Shown piece by piece: positions 11,552 to 24,829 of a stretch of DNA of 64,000 nt. The stretch is from Cornus controversa (taxonomy: Eukaryota > Streptophyta > Magnoliopsida > Cornales > Cornaceae). A program made the translations under genes and the position numbers. How positions within the stretch are numbered: position 1 is the stretch's first letter; each line of letters starts with the position of its first letter. The notes beneath the pieces were generated by a model. The model saw nothing but the letters and a program-made list of their open reading frames with translations, made no database searches and was not told the DNA's origin. Where the stretch lies: assembly GCA_026545225.1 (NCBI GenBank), contig CM048845.1:16647001-16711000 (forward strand), written 5' to 3'.

Positions 11552-13447
11552 TTGCCATTGTTGTCTTTTGATCTTGAACTTGAACGAACCCTTAGACAAT
11601 ATAGTAGCATCCCTAGGGACCCTAAATTGTTTAGAGAACCCAGGAGAGAAAACATGGCACATAATGATAATATACATGCACAGCAAAATCCAGTCCTTCA
11701 ACCACGACCCCCACCGGGTGTGGAGGTTCTTAGGAATTTCTATGTTTCAACTACCTATGTATCACCATCGTGTATTTGTTTCCCAAATGTGGCGACGAAT
11801 CACTTTGAAATCAAATCCTCTACCATTAGTCTTCTGAATTGTTTCCATGGGCTACCTAATGAAGACCCTTACAAACACATAGATGACTTCTTGGAAGTGT
11901 GTTCAACCTTCCAGTTGAACAACTTCACAGAAGATGACCTAAGGCTTCGTCTCTTTTCCTTCTCACTCAAGGATAAAGACAAACAATGGTTTAATTCCTT
12001 AGTGCCCCGTTCTATTAACTCTTGGGCAGAAATGTAACAGGAGTTTCTAAAGAAATATTATCCAATGGGAAAGACTAGTGATGTGCGGAGAGCCATCATC
12101 AGTTTCTCTCAATGGGATGGGGAACTTTTTCATAAAACGTGGGAGAGAATGAAAGACTTACTACGATCATGCCCACACCATGCTATTCCTAAATGGCAAT
12201 TGGTACAAGATTTCTATGATGGTCTAGGTGAACCCCATAAGCAAATGGTAGATGCTAGTTGTGGGGGTACGTTCTTTCTTAAAAGTCCCGATGAGGCGTG
12301 GACTCTTTTCGAGAACTTGAGCGAAAATTCATCTCAACGTTCTTCAATTGAAAGGAAGGGTAAGACTTCTGTTCCCTCTAATGCCAAGGCTGAGAGTATC
12401 TTTGAATTACGTAAGGAACATGCAACTGAAATGAAGATAGATGCTCTTTCTAAAAAACTAGACCAAGTTATATTGGCGGGAACTTCTTCTTCTTCTCATA
12501 CTCCTCCGAGTTCCATTCCTACCCCTACATATGATGTGTGTTCCTTCTGCTCTAGTCCTTCTCACTATATTAGGGATTGTCCTCATAAGGGGCAATACCC
12601 CGAATTCACTCAAGAGCAAGTGAATGCACTCTATGCTAGGCCGGGTCAAAATTCTTATCAAAACTCTTATAATCCAGGTTGGAGAGATCAAACATATGGA
12701 AACCAAGGTCACTACCAAAATCAAGGATCTCAAGGACAACAAGGTCCATCCCATTTCCAACCTAGACCTTATCAATCAAATTCAAGTTTCTATACTACTC
12801 CACCACCTCCACCTCGGAATCCAAATTTTGAGGACAAAGTTTTGACGGCTTTAGGCAACCTTGAGTCCAATACTCAATTGTTGCACTCCCACTCTCAATC
12901 CATCTAAAAGCTAGAATCCCAAATGGGACAACTAGCAAATGCTTTGAATAGAAGAGAGGATGGGAGATTGCCGAGTCAACCGGTGGCAAACCCTAAAGGA
13001 GTACATGTAATTGATGAGCCTTATTCTTCCTTGAATAAGCATCAAGAACAAGCTCAATCAATTACAACTCTGAGGACTAGTTGGATTCTAGAAAATCAAG
13101 TTGATAAACTAAGAGAGAAAGAATGTGAGCACTCTTTAAATCCAAATTTTCCCAATTTAAATCCAAATTTAGCTCATTTGATTCCAAATCCAAATGTTTC
13201 TTCCGAACATCCAAATTTTGCAAAAGATAAAGGAAAAGCTAATGAAACTCATTTACCATCTACTCCAAATCAAGAAGCTTCATTTGAGCCTAGAGTTCCA
13301 TTTCCACAAAGGTTGAGTGAACCTTCTCATTTTGGGAAGCAAGGAGAGAAAATTTCAGATATGATAGAGATTTTTAAACAAGTCAAAATTAATCTCCCTC
13401 TCCTTGATGCGATAAGGCAAATTCCCCCATATGCTAAATTTCTATAG
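11552..13447 (+). pseudogene. Athila no. 2 gag region
   Basis: The translation shows the Athila gag core (FHGLPNEDPYKHIDDFLEV, then LRLRLFSFSLKDKDKQW and TWERMKDLLRSCPHH), a CCHC zinc knuckle CSFCSSPSHYIRDC at about 12537-12580, a Q/N-rich stretch, and a lysine/proline-rich tail before protease. The frame is interrupted; treated as a fossil. The product would be the capsid-like structural protein. Confidence 0.85.
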
Positions 13448-13499
13448 GACTTATGCACGCAAAAGCATAAATCTAGGAATCAAGTTCCTAAGAAAGTCC

Positions 13500-16400
13500 T
13501 CCTAACTAAGCAAGTAAGTTCCATCTTTCAACATAACACCCCTCTGAAATTCAAAGATCCGGGTGCCCTGACAATTTCTTGTGTCATTGGAGACCAAGAA
13601 TTCGAGAAGGCCCTCCTTGATTTGGGAGCTAGTGTTAACTTACTTCCTTACTCAGTTTACAAGCAATTAGGGTTAGGGAAACTTAAGCCAACCACAGTGG
13701 TGTTGCAACTTGCTGACCATTCGGTAAAGCAACCACGTGGCATCATTGAAGATGTAATCATTCAAGTGGACAAATTCTATTTTTTGGTGGACTTTATAGT
13801 CCTTGATACGAAACCTGTCCAAAACCCTACATATCATATTCCGATCATTCTAGGTCATCCCTTCTTGGCTACGGCTAACGCTTACGTTAATTGCCGTACC
13901 GAGGTGATGGACATCTCATTCGGGAATATGAAGGTAAGGTTGAACATCTTCAATGCATCCCACCACTCTTCCAATGACGAAAGCGAGTGCTTTCGTGTGG
14001 ATGTTATGGATGAACTTGTTGAAGAAGTGCTCCATCACATCTTAACCAAAGATCCTTTAGAGGCGTGCCTAAGTCACTTCAATAGTGACGACTTTGACAT
14101 CGAGCAATCAATTCAAGATGTAAATACAATGCTTGATGTCAATGTTGTAAATGACTTTCCGAAATGGAAGGCACCGATAGAGCCTCTTCCTCCTCTTTCA
14201 AGTACTCCTCCTATTCCATCCCTTGTGTCTCCTCCACAACTTGAGCTTAAGCCTTTACCGACTACTCTTAAGTATGTGTTCCTTGGCCCAAGTGACACCC
14301 TTCTGGTCATTATAGCTTCAAATCTAACAAATGACCAAGAGTGTTCACTCCTAACGGTACTTACGGAACATAAAGGCGCAATAGGGTGGAGCGTTGCCGA
14401 CCTAACTGGCATAGATCCTTCCATTTGTATGCATCGCATACATTTGGAAGAAAATGCAAAGACCTCGAGAGAGGCGCAACGTAGATTAAACCCTAACATG
14501 AAAGAAGTAGTCATGAAGGAGGTTATAAAGTTGCTAGATGCTGGTATCATATACCCCATCTCAGATAGCAAGTGGGTGAGTCCCACACAAGTGGTGCCAA
14601 AGAAATCCAGCATCACCGTGCTCTTAAATGAACAAGGAGAGTTAGTTCCTCAACGCACAACCACCGGATGGAGGGTGTGTATTGATTATAGGAAACTAAA
14701 TTCTTCCACTAGGAAAGATTATTTCCCACTTCCATTCATAGATCAAATCCTAGAGAGGCTTGCGGGCCAAAGCTTTTATTGCTTCTTAGACGGATATTTC
14801 GGCTATAATCAAGTAGCAATAGACCCACAAGACCAAGAGAAGACAACCTTCACTTGTCCATACGGAACATTTGCTTATAGACGCATGCCCTTTGGGCTAT
14901 GCAATGCACCGGCAACTTTTCAACGGTGCATGATGTCTATTTTTTTGGATATGGTGGAAAGGTTCTTAGAGGTATTCATGGATGATTTTTCTGTCTTTGG
15001 GCCTTCTTTTGATTCGTGCCTTCATAATCTTACACTTGTACTCAAGCGTTGTAGGGACACGAATTTAATCCTTAGTTGGGAAAAGAGCCATTTCATGGTT
15101 CAAGAGGGTATTGTCCTCGGACATATTGTGTCCAAAAGAGGCATAGAAGTTGATAGAGCCAAGGTTGAACTCATTGCTAAGCTTCCTCCACCTTCATCGG
15201 TGAGGGGCATTCGTTCATTCCTAAGCCATGCGGGATTCTACCGGCGTTTCATCAAAGACTTTAGCAAGATATCTCGACCCTTATGTCGGCTTCTTGAAAA
15301 AGATTTTCCATTCCACTTTGATGAAGCGTGCCTTGAATCTTTTGAAACTCTCCGCACTCTTCTATCAACCGCTCCAATTCTAACCCCTCCAAATTGGGCT
15401 CTCCCATTTGAGGTCATGTGTGACGCATCTAATTTTGCTATGGGTGTTGTCTTAGGGCAACGTATAGACAAGTTGCCACATGTTATTTACTATGCAAGTA
15501 AATCCCTTTTCGAAGCTCAAATGAATTATACAACTACGGAAAATGAGTTACTTGCAGTTGTTTATGCCTTGGACAAATTTAGATCTTATCTCTTAGGATC
15601 TAAGGTCATTGTCTACTCCGACCATGCTGCTCTGAGGCATTTGTTGGCCAAGAAAGACACGAAACCTCGGTTGATCCGATGGATACTCTTATTGCAAGAG
15701 TTCAATTTTGAGATCCGGGATAAGAAGGGTACTAAGAACGTGGTAGCTGACCATTTGTCTCGAATTCTCGTCGAGTGCCACCATGATCCAATTCCAGTTT
15801 GCGAATCCTTCCCGGATGAGTAACTTTTTGGGGTCACTCACAAGCAACTTCCATGGTATGCTGACATAGTCAATTTCCTAGCTACCGGGAAGATTCCCTC
15901 ATCTTGGTCCAAATATGAAAAGGATCGCTTCTTTTCCCAAGTACGTATGTACTTTTGGGATGATCCTCAACTATTCAAGTATTGCCCCGATCAAATCATT
16001 CGTCGATGTGTGCCCGAGAGTGAGATTCCTAGTATTCTTACTTTCTGCCATACACTAGAATGCGGAGGTCATTTTAGTACTCGAAAGACCACTTCTAAAA
16101 TTCTTCAATGTGGTTTCTTCTGGCCATCCATGCATCGGGATGCATACTCATTCTACCACTCATGCGAGCGATGTCAGCGCCTTGGCGCTATGTCCCAGAA
16201 GGATATGATGCCTTTGAACCCAATCCTTATTGTCGAGATCTTCGATGTTTGGGGCATCGACTTTATGGGACCATTTCCAAAATCCCCCAGTTTCGAGTTC
16301 ATACTCGTAGCGGTGGATTATGTATCTAAATGGGTTGAAGCCTTGGCTACCAGAACCAATGACCATACAGTTGTGATCAAGTTCATTCAAACGAATATTT

Positions 16401-17155
16401 TTAGTTGTTTTGGGACGCCGCGTGCCATAATCAGTGACGGCGGAAAACATTTTTGCAACCGGTTCCTACGAACCTTGCTACTCAAGTACTCCGTCACTCA
16501 CAAGGTTGCTACACCTTACCACCCTCAAACAAGTGGTCAAGTAGAAGTATCTAATAGGGAAATTAAGCACATTTTAGAAAAAACGGTTTGCCCCGGTCGC
16601 AAGGATTGGTCACAACGTCTAAATGACGCATTATGGGCATACCGGACTGCTTATAAAATCCCGATCGGCATGTCACCGTACCATCTTGTGTATGGTAAGA
16701 CTTGTCACTTACCGGTTGAGCTTGAGCACAAAGCCTTTTGGGCTATCAAGAAATTCAATTTTGACATGAAAATGGTTGGCTCGAACCGAAAGCTCCAATT
16801 AAATGAATTGGAGGAATTACGGAATGACGCATATGAAAGCGCAAAAATCTATAAAGCAAACACCAAAGCCTTTCATGACTGTCAGATCCGAGCCAAATCA
16901 CTCTCTCCGGGCCAAAAAGTTTGGCTTTACAACTCTAGGCTTCGCCTATTTTCCAGAAAACTTCGTTCTCGATGGGACGGTCCATTTATCATAAACTCCA
17001 TTTCTCCCCACGGAGCGGTGGAATTGAAGGATCCCAAAGATGGAACATTTTTCAAAGTTAACGGGCAAAGAGTGAAACCTTGTGTGAATAGTCAAATGCA
17101 AATGGAATACGTGGATGTCGTCGACTTGACGGATCCCGTATATTTGGACCTATGA
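13500..17155 (+). pseudogene. Athila no. 2 pol region (protease, RT, RNase H, integrase)
   Basis: In order: a retropepsin-like domain (GASVNLLPYSVYKQLGL near 13627, then IILGHPFLATANAYVNCR), reverse transcriptase (WRVCIDYRKLN near 14670, YGTFAYRRMPFGLCNAPATF near 14860, VFMDDFSVFGPSFDSC near 14975), RNase H (EVMCDASNFAMGVVLGQ near 15410, VYSDHAALRHLL near 15610) and integrase ([10 protein letters not shown] near 16157, [10 protein letters not shown] near 16260, [13 protein letters not shown] near 16428, [19 protein letters not shown] near 16522). The text is that of the plant Athila/Tat lineage. It is interrupted between modules and is treated as a fossil. Confidence 0.92.
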
Positions 17156-17156
17156 T

Positions 17157-18965
17157 CCATTTTTACGTCTCATCGTAGACGGTAAACTTGGCATTTCCAT
17201 GGACCTATCATGCTCCATGTGACCCATCAAATTCATTTTTTGAACCAAATTTTGAGGAAAAAAATGTGCGCTAAGGCTCCCACGGGCAAGATTAGAGGTG
17301 TACCTATTACCCTGAAGCGGTTGATGTTTTGCCTTTTTGAAACCCATCAACCACACCGCCACCACCTCAGTATTAGTTTAGGATTTCCAATTTTATTTCC
17401 ACTTTTCTTCATGTCAGTTTATTTTTGTTTCAATATTTGTCATGTGCCATGTTGGCACCATTTTGATATTTTTATAGCATTTCTTTTGTATTCCATAAAT
17501 TCTATCACTTGTATTCACAAATTGTCGAATTAATGGAATATTTGCTTTTTACCTATGTGTACATGTGTAATTATTTCATTTTTCAGTTCTTCTATAATAT
17601 GTTTGGTATGTAGTTCGCCCTTGTGCAGGTTTTATCAATCCATTTTGAAGACACATACCCCGTGTACCTATTACCCTGAAGCGGTTAATGTTTTGCCTTT
17701 TTGAAACCCATCAACCATGTCGGTAACATTGTTCTAATTTTTCTTGTTTTTCCAAATTTTGGGGACAATGTTTAATTTAAGTTTGGGGGTACGGTACGGT
17801 ACACTTGTATACACTTGTAAAGTTTTTTTTATTTTTTTATTTTTGCACATATTTTAATTTTGTTTCATGTTTGCAATGATATCTTACTTTTGAGGGTGTG
17901 ATGCCCCAATAAATGTCAAAGATAAATGCATCATGTAATTAGGAGCTTAGACATCCTAAAATAACTGAACTTTTAAAAATTATGTGTTAGGTTAGAACGG
18001 TCTACATTTTTGTTCAGTTTTTGATAATTGTACAGTTCTTGCCCTAAATTTGTCCTTAACAACACAAACATGCACACGTACATTTTAATTATGGGGTATA
18101 CGTCGTATGGAGAATTTTGAAATGTTTGTTTCTAATTGAAAAGTTTGGAGAACAATTTTCATTGGCATTCTAAAAAAAAAAAAAACTTGCAATAAGCCTT
18201 CTCACTCAATAAGCCGGACCTCTATGCCTCAGGAAGCATGGAGTGTTCGCGTCTAAAAAGTGTGTAAGGTTGAGCAATAAAGAAGCAATTGGCTCGTTTA
18301 AGTTCGAGTTATTAAGTTCTTCGGGGTGTCTTTTCACCTAATGCCCTAAAACCGTCCGGTTTGGGAGTCATTGACCCAACGCTGCTACATGGGCTTGCTA
18401 GAAAGCTTAAAGGACTTAGACATTGCACAGCCACTTGTACGTAAGCTTTTGTAAATATGTTGTGAATTGATAGTTTGCTTTTGTGATTTTGTTCAAAAAA
18501 AAATTTTCTTTTAAAGACGGATGTTGTCTCTATTCTCCAATTACGGTAATAAGCCACACATTAAGATGTATGTTCACTTTTCAAAAAGGATTTTAGGGCT
18601 TGCACTTGTATTGATATCGAATTGACCATTATGTGGAGACTTTCATCTAATTCTAGTTTTTAAAGGTATATATTTATTGATGTCCTTACAGTTTCATAAT
18701 ACTTGTTGCATTTGTCACTTTGAAAATAAATTGGGTGATCATCCTTTTCTAGTTGATAACTGAGAGAAAATTTCATTTTTGCATATTTTTGTGAGGTTAA
18801 CAAGCATGTTAAACCCAATGAGACTTCACTCGTCCACTAGACGTGTCTAAGGGTTTAAAAGGCTTGTTGCATTCGCTAAATGCAACCGTGTTTCCAACGA
18901 AAGCAGAAGTAGGGTAGTTGTTTTAAATTAAATCCTTTTGTATTGCTAAGGAACTAGCAATGTGT
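17157..18965 (+). other. Athila no. 2 non-coding 3' region
   Basis: About 1.8 kb between integrase and the polypurine tract with no convincing frame. It holds a 56-bp direct repeat (17298-17353 and 17662-17717), an extra polypurine-like AAGTTTGGGGG at 17779-17789 after GGGGACAATGTTTAATTT, and two blocks conserved with Athila no. 1 (18208-18432 and 18808-18917). Confidence 0.75.
17298..17717 (+). repeat. 56-bp direct repeat pair
   Basis: GTGTACCTATTACCCTGAAG and the following 36 bases occur at 17298-17353 and again at 17662-17717 with one visible difference (GGTTGATG versus GGTTAATG). Confidence 0.8.
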
Positions 18966-18978
18966 AAGTTCGGGGGTG
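18966..18978 (+). other. Polypurine tract of Athila no. 2
   Basis: AAGTTCGGGGGTG directly precedes TGATAAGCGCTG, the 3' LTR start. Confidence 0.8.
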
Positions 18979-19927
18979 TGATAAGCGCTGAATGTTGCAC
19001 ATTCAAGCCCTTTTAAATACATATGTTAATTCCTTAACTGCGTTCAATTTATAGTTTTTATGTTATTTTCCTGTTTTTGCTATTTTCAGGACATTACCCG
19101 TAAAATCAGTCAAATCAAGTGATTTCGTCTTCAATAATGTCTCTTCAGGAAATTCCAATGGTCTAATGGTGCATTGTGTGTATTTATATATATATATTTA
19201 TTTATTAGTGTTATTTAATTATTATTATTTTTATTTTTTTAATTTTTTTTATTTTATTTCTTTAAGTTATTTTATTTTATTTTTTTATATAGATATATAT
19301 ATATATATATTTTAGTATTTATTTAGATATAATATTATATATTAGTTATTTATATTTATAATTTTGTATAGATATAGTTTTCTATAGATATAGTATTTTA
19401 TGTATATTAATATAGTTATAATTTTAGTAAGTTTATATTTTTTCCACAGCCCATGCATTAACTACCCATTTCTAACCCAATACAACTCATCAGCCCACCC
19501 AACCATTCAATTCCTCCGGCACATATAAATCCACACACTTTGCCTCACCCAACACACCACCCCACCAAAACCCACGGCCAGCCATTTTATATATATATAT
19601 ATATTATTTGTTTCAATATTATATATGAACATATAGTTATATTTATGTGTTTTATTATTAAATATATATTTTTATATCTATAGTTTTTCTTTAAGATTCA
19701 TTATATTTATTTATTTATGTTCTTATATTTTCATAGTTATTTATTTAGTATATTATTACATATAGTTAGTTTTATATTTCATATATATTTCATGCACACA
19801 CATTCACCATCAGTCATAACCAAACCCACCAAACCCATTTACTTCCTCCAGCAAACCCACATGCCCTCAATTACTTGGCAGCACCTCACAAAGCATTCAA
19901 ACCTCACCCACCTCCACTAATAGCCGG

Positions 19928-19958
<31 letters not shown>

Positions 19959-21575
19959 GTATGTTATAATATTACACTTTATATATATTTATATATTATA
20001 ATATTATATTTTATATATATATATATGTATCATTATATTATATTATATTATTTATGTTATATTATTCTATAGTGTATGTTATTTATATTATAATATTATA
20101 TTTTATATATATATGTATCATTGTAATATTATATTATATTATATTATTTATGCTATTTTATATTATAGTGTATGTTAGTGTATATTATATTTATGTATTA
20201 TATTATGTAATATTTTATTATGTAGATATATATATACATTATATATCTATGTCAGGTGGAGACAAAGAAAAAGAAAGAGATTACGTGGAGAGATAGACCA
20301 AGACAAAGAAAGAAAAAAGAAAAAAAGAAAGAAAAGATATTTGGGAGAAGAGAGAGAGCCGGCCGGAAAGGTAGAGATCAAGAAAAGAAAAGAAGAAAAT
20401 CAAAAGAATAGATAGAAGAAGAAAGTGTCGGCAGCTGGAGGAGTCAAAGAAAAAGATGATAAAGTTGAAGAAAAAGATCAAAGGTGCCAGCGGACGGACA
20501 GAAGGATTTTAAAGAATGAAGACTTTCTCTTTGCATTAAAGAAATGTAAAATATCTTTTAACTTTACAACATTATATATACAGATAGTTAGAGATAGCAG
20601 GGAGGAGTTAGATAACAGAGGGCCGAGAGATAGAATAGAAAAAGAAGAGGGAGACAGAAGAGATTGAGAAAAAAGCTACTGAAATATTTTTTTTTGGATA
20701 GAAAGAAGAGTGAGAAATATTGGGAAGCTTTGCAAAGCTTACAACAGACCATGAAGCTTGGGGTGGCTCTGTCTATGGAGCTGTTTCCTACCACAATGAT
20801 CAACTAAACTCTTCTCTAGGGCTTGAACAAAGCCCTAGCCATGTAAATATATTTTATTTTTAATAAATTCAAATTTATATATATATATATATGTGTGTAT
20901 TAGTACCTAGCCTTGTGTCTTATTTTTAATACAAGTTTATAAATTCTATATGTTCATGTGTTTTAATTTATCATTCTTGTCTTAGAATTTTAGATTGTTG
21001 CACATGTTCTTCAAACACTTATACTTCCACAAGGAGTGTAAGTGATGGCTTTGTACTAGTTTTCACTATAACATGCATAGCTAGATTTGCATAGTCCATA
21101 CTTAGAGACGGTGATTTTGCTACACTTAGGTAATTAGGTAAGTAGGTAGGTAGGAAAATCACACTTATCGCAGATGGATTATAGTATTTTAAGGTGTATG
21201 TATTCTCTTGGCGACGTCGTTGTAGGTGGTACTTGCCAAACGCGTCATTAGTACACATTTATATAAATTCCCATGTTTATTATGAAATGAACATATCTAT
21301 GATGCTAGTGGTGAAGTCTAAGCCCTAGTATTTTCTCATTTTCTCAAACTCCTTTATTTTATTATCATTTACATATTGCAAGTAGTTTAAATAAATAACC
21401 CAAAATTCGTTTGTAAGTTGAACAAGAAACAATCTCTGATTTTAACTATTAAACCAATGTAGTCTCTGTGGGATCGACACCCTCTTCTAGAACCCTATCC
21501 TTCAAAGATTTGTTCTATTGCGAGTGGTAAAATATAATTTGATTTCCAAATACACAAAAGGAATTTCACACACCA
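18979..21575 (+). repeat. 3' LTR of Athila no. 2
   Basis: 2597 bp, starting TGATAAGCGCTGAATGTT and ending TTTCACACACCA. It is nearly identical to the 5' LTR from its position 19070 onward, including the same A/C-rich, TA-rich and purine-rich zones. Confidence 0.88.
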
Positions 21576-22316
21576 CTCACACACACCATCAAGATATGTA
21601 CCGAAGTCCCACATCTCAAGTCCTTAGTTGTTTTGGGCTACAAACTCATCTGGTTACCATCACACTTGCGCAAGGTTGAGGTCTTTCAACCCCAAGGGGA
21701 TATGTTACCCCTTTCTTTTCCATGAGTGATTTTCGAGAATTCACCCCACATACTTATACCAAACATATCACATTTTGCATATACATTCACACGTCTCAAT
21801 GCATTGCACTCAATTCATGCCCTATGACCATTCTAACATATCATACAAGAATGAATAATGATACATATTTGCATTCAATTCTCAAAACTAGATTTTTGAC
21901 AATTCTCCAAAAATTCCACATATGCAATATTCTTCACATAAAGCATACATTAGCAATTTAAGCATTCTATATCACACATCAATCAATTCTAATCCAAGAA
22001 ACATACATACATCAATTTAATTCAATAATTTCTTCCCAAAATAATATATATTCATGTATAACATCAAATCATCAATTTTATGCTTAAAATATGAAATTTA
22101 ACTTGAAATAAAAGATACAATACACACTCTCTACCTCAATAGCTATAGTTTCAAGTTATTCCTTACTTTCACCCAAAAATTAACTTTCTCTGAAATCGAT
22201 TCCAAAGGGATTAATCTCGATCTTTTAGTGTGTAGACCGTTTCTCTCCTCTTTAACTCGCCCAATTCTCGCCCCAAGGTCTTCTAATTCAATGAAGAAGT
22301 GAAGAATAAGATGTAG

Positions 22317-22356
<40 letters not shown>

Positions 22357-22766
22357 GACTGAATGACAATGAGAAATGAGGTCCGGGCATTCTCCTCCTA
22401 TTTATAAATTTTTAACCTCCACTTATTTACAAGAATGTCACTACCTTTTCACCTAACCTTCCAAAACTCGGTATTTAAGTTCTGTAAATTGACACAAAAT
22501 CAATTTTGTAGCGTGTCAAATATTTTATTTAAGCTACCCTCCAAATTTAGTGTCGTTTCGACACTTTTGGATTTTTTGGGCCCATGGGACCCGCGTCCCT
22601 AGGTCAACCGGACCCAAAAAAATCAACTTTTTTTAAACACTTTGAAAACTTTCCCAAACCTTAAATAAGTTCTCTAAACATGTATTTTACATTTAACACA
22701 TATATAATCATTTAAAATAATAAATGAAAATAATAAAAAAATCGAACAAAAGTGGTCACGGTTCTT

Positions 22767-22769
<3 letters not shown>
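21576..22769 (-). repeat. Chromovirus LTR, outer part
   Basis: Continuation of the LTR interrupted by Athila no. 2. On the minus strand it begins TGTAAGAACCGTGACCAC (22769 leftward) and contains a TATA-like TTTATAAATAGG near 22397-22408, as expected for U3. A TA microsatellite lies at about 22319-22354. Confidence 0.6.

Positions 22770-22801
<32 letters not shown>
22770..22801. repeat. (TA)n microsatellite
   Basis: About 32 bp of uninterrupted AT dinucleotides immediately beside the chromovirus LTR end. Confidence 0.9.
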
Positions 22802-22807
<6 letters not shown>

Positions 22808-22904
22808 TAAAATAAAGTATTTATCAAAGGATGCAGTGTGAATAACATCTCTCAATAAATAATCGATTTTATTAATTTGATAAAATAATGGTATATTTTT
22901 AAAA

Positions 22905-23739
22905 GGGTAAAGTGCAAACAACGCCCCTGCTATATACAGATTAATGTGCAAATACCCCCCCTGGCATTCAATTAACACCCCTACATTTTAAAACTGTGAA
23001 AATAAGGACACTCTAACATGAAATGACAAAAATAACCTAATAATATAATACAAAAAAAAGAAAAACATGCAAAATGTCCAAAAAGGCCATGATGTTAACC
23101 ACGCTATATATTGTTTGTGTACACTCAACACTTAACACTAGTAGAGAGAAAAAGAGATTACAGAAGCTTCATGTTGTCTAACTTCACCAACAAAGTTTCC
23201 TTACAATAGTAGGACCCGAGGGGGCACCACTGTTACACAAGTAGGCATAGCAGCGCTAAATCCCTTCAACCACCCTTCACACTCTACTCAGTCCAAGTCC
23301 ACCTCCCCCACTCTCCCACATCCAAAACCATCGTCAGCGTGATCGAGAACTCCTAAAAAATCATCAAACTTTGGAATGCAATACTGGAGCTAAAATTCAT
23401 GCCAAAGGTTTTATACGCAATTGCCACAAACGTGTAATTGGTGCGCTTATTGGACGCAGGAACATGAGAGAGTTTTTTATTAAATAAATTCCTATTGATT
23501 TCACCATTGATTGATCAATTTTGTGATTTGATTATGAAGAAGATTATATATGTTAGGGGCATTATGGTATTTTAAAAAGGGCATTTTGGGGTTTCCAATG
23601 ATTTTATTTTGTTAAAATAGTCAGAGGGGGGTATTTGCACATAATTTTCAAACTATAGGGAGTTAAATGTACGTACAAAACTGGAGGGATGTTTTTTGCA
23701 CATTTTGTGTATATCGGAGGTGTTTTTTGAACTTTACCC
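22905..23739. mobile_element. Mutator-like MITE with 9-bp target duplication TTTTTAAAA
   Basis: The left end GGGTAAAGTGCAAACAACGC and the reverse complement of the right end GGGTAAAGTTCAAAAAACAC form terminal inverted repeats of roughly 60 bp (AATGTGCAAA occurs in both). TTTTTAAAA flanks both sides (22896-22904 and 23740-23748). The 835-bp interior has no frame. Nine-bp duplications and long terminal repeats fit the Mutator superfamily; non-autonomous. Confidence 0.85.
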
Positions 23740-24079
23740 TTTTTAAAATAGAGAATATTCACTTGATTCAATTCAGATAAATTTGATTGCATGGGCTTAA
23801 TCTTGTAAGTTCCAAAAAAAAAAAAAAAAAGCAGTTATTTGTGATGTTTAACTTTGTTGTCTTAAAGTCTCTCTTTTAGAGTATTTTTATTAATCTTAGG
23901 CTTCGGATAATTAATTTATACTCATATCAAGTCTTTGTCTTTGCATTCATATATCTTGAAGTCTTTCTTGATCCAATGACTGATAAAAAAAAATTATGGC
24001 TCTTTGTCGAAAGAGTCATATCTTTATAGCGTTACTCTCTTTTATTTGTCTAATTCACTAATGTGGCTATATATATATG

Positions 24080-24310
24080 CTAAGAAGCACCGATACTTCT
24101 ACAAGGATAACGTACCCATATCATATTCATATCGGATACTGATACTCCTCGGATACTCATGGATATGTGTCTGATACTTTTTAAATGTATTCATAATTTT
24201 AAAATATATTTATTTATTTATAACACGTATTTGATACTTTTCAGATACTTCGACCATGTATACGATGTTTCTTAGATACTTCAATCATCATAAACACGGA
24301 AGCGCATTCG
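24080..24310. repeat. GATAC-rich dispersed repeat
   Basis: Starts near AGAAGCACCGATACTTC and contains many GATAC units (GGATACTGATACTCCTCGGATACTC). It is related in style to 29597-30137. Ends are not well defined. Confidence 0.45.
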
Positions 24311-24829
24311 TACCCTCAACATTCCATTCTAGTGGAGCCCTTTTTGGTTGACAAATCAATATCAACAACAAAATTCATTGTTTTTAACAGCTGGGTCATA
24401 CGATTGATCGTACTGGATTGTACAATATATCATAACTAACAACATATCGTACAATAAACATATCATCTATTGTACTCCTCTGATTTTCTGTGTAATTCAA
24501 AACATAAATTTCAAAAATTTATCCCATTTAATATGATCTATCATATTTGTACGATTTATCATAATAGGCAATATGATCTATCGTAGCACTTCTAATGGGA
24601 AGTCCTCATTTTTTGACATGTTCATTTTACACATGTTTTCAATCCCTTTTTATGCACATCACCTGAATATGTCAAATACAAATGAAATCCAACCACTTAT
24701 ACATATTTATACATATGTACACAAAATCTTACATAGGTCCACACTTAGGTTTACAAACCAAATATAAACACACTATCCTCAAAAGTTATATTGTTACATA
24801 TTTGAACACGGAACCAAAACTAACTCCAA

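Larger units (their letters stand above)
8777..21575 (+). mobile_element. Athila-type Ty3/gypsy element no. 2, nearly full length
   Basis: A ~12.8-kb plus-strand element inserted into the chromovirus LTR. Order: 5' LTR (8777-11276), primer site TGGCGCCGTTGCCGAGGA (11282-11299, tRNA-Asp type), gag (11552-13447), pol with protease, reverse transcriptase, RNase H and integrase (13500-17155), non-coding 3' region, polypurine tract (18966-18978), 3' LTR (18979-21575). I counted about thirty substitutions by eye between the LTRs over ~2.5 kb, close to 1 percent. At the commonly used plant LTR rate that suggests roughly half a million years. Coding parts show about four breaks, so it is a young but broken copy. 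No clean target duplication was found. No envelope-like frame follows integrase. Confidence 0.92.
5349..22769 (-). mobile_element. Chromovirus (Ty3/gypsy, Tekay/Del-like), minus strand, interrupted by Athila no. 2
   Basis: Reading leftward on the minus strand: an LTR (22769-21576 plus 8776-7778, split by the Athila element at 8777-21575), a primer site complementary to initiator tRNA-Met (7763-7774, TGGTATAAGAGC on the minus strand), gag with CCHC knuckles, protease and the start of reverse transcriptase. Athila no. 1 (ending 5348) cuts the element, so the remainder of pol and the other LTR lie left of the window. The LTR runs from TGTAAGAACCGTGACC to GAGGCATGACA on the minus strand. This is an old fossil with many breaks. 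The clade call rests on reverse-transcriptase motifs such as [14 protein letters not shown]. Confidence 0.8.
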
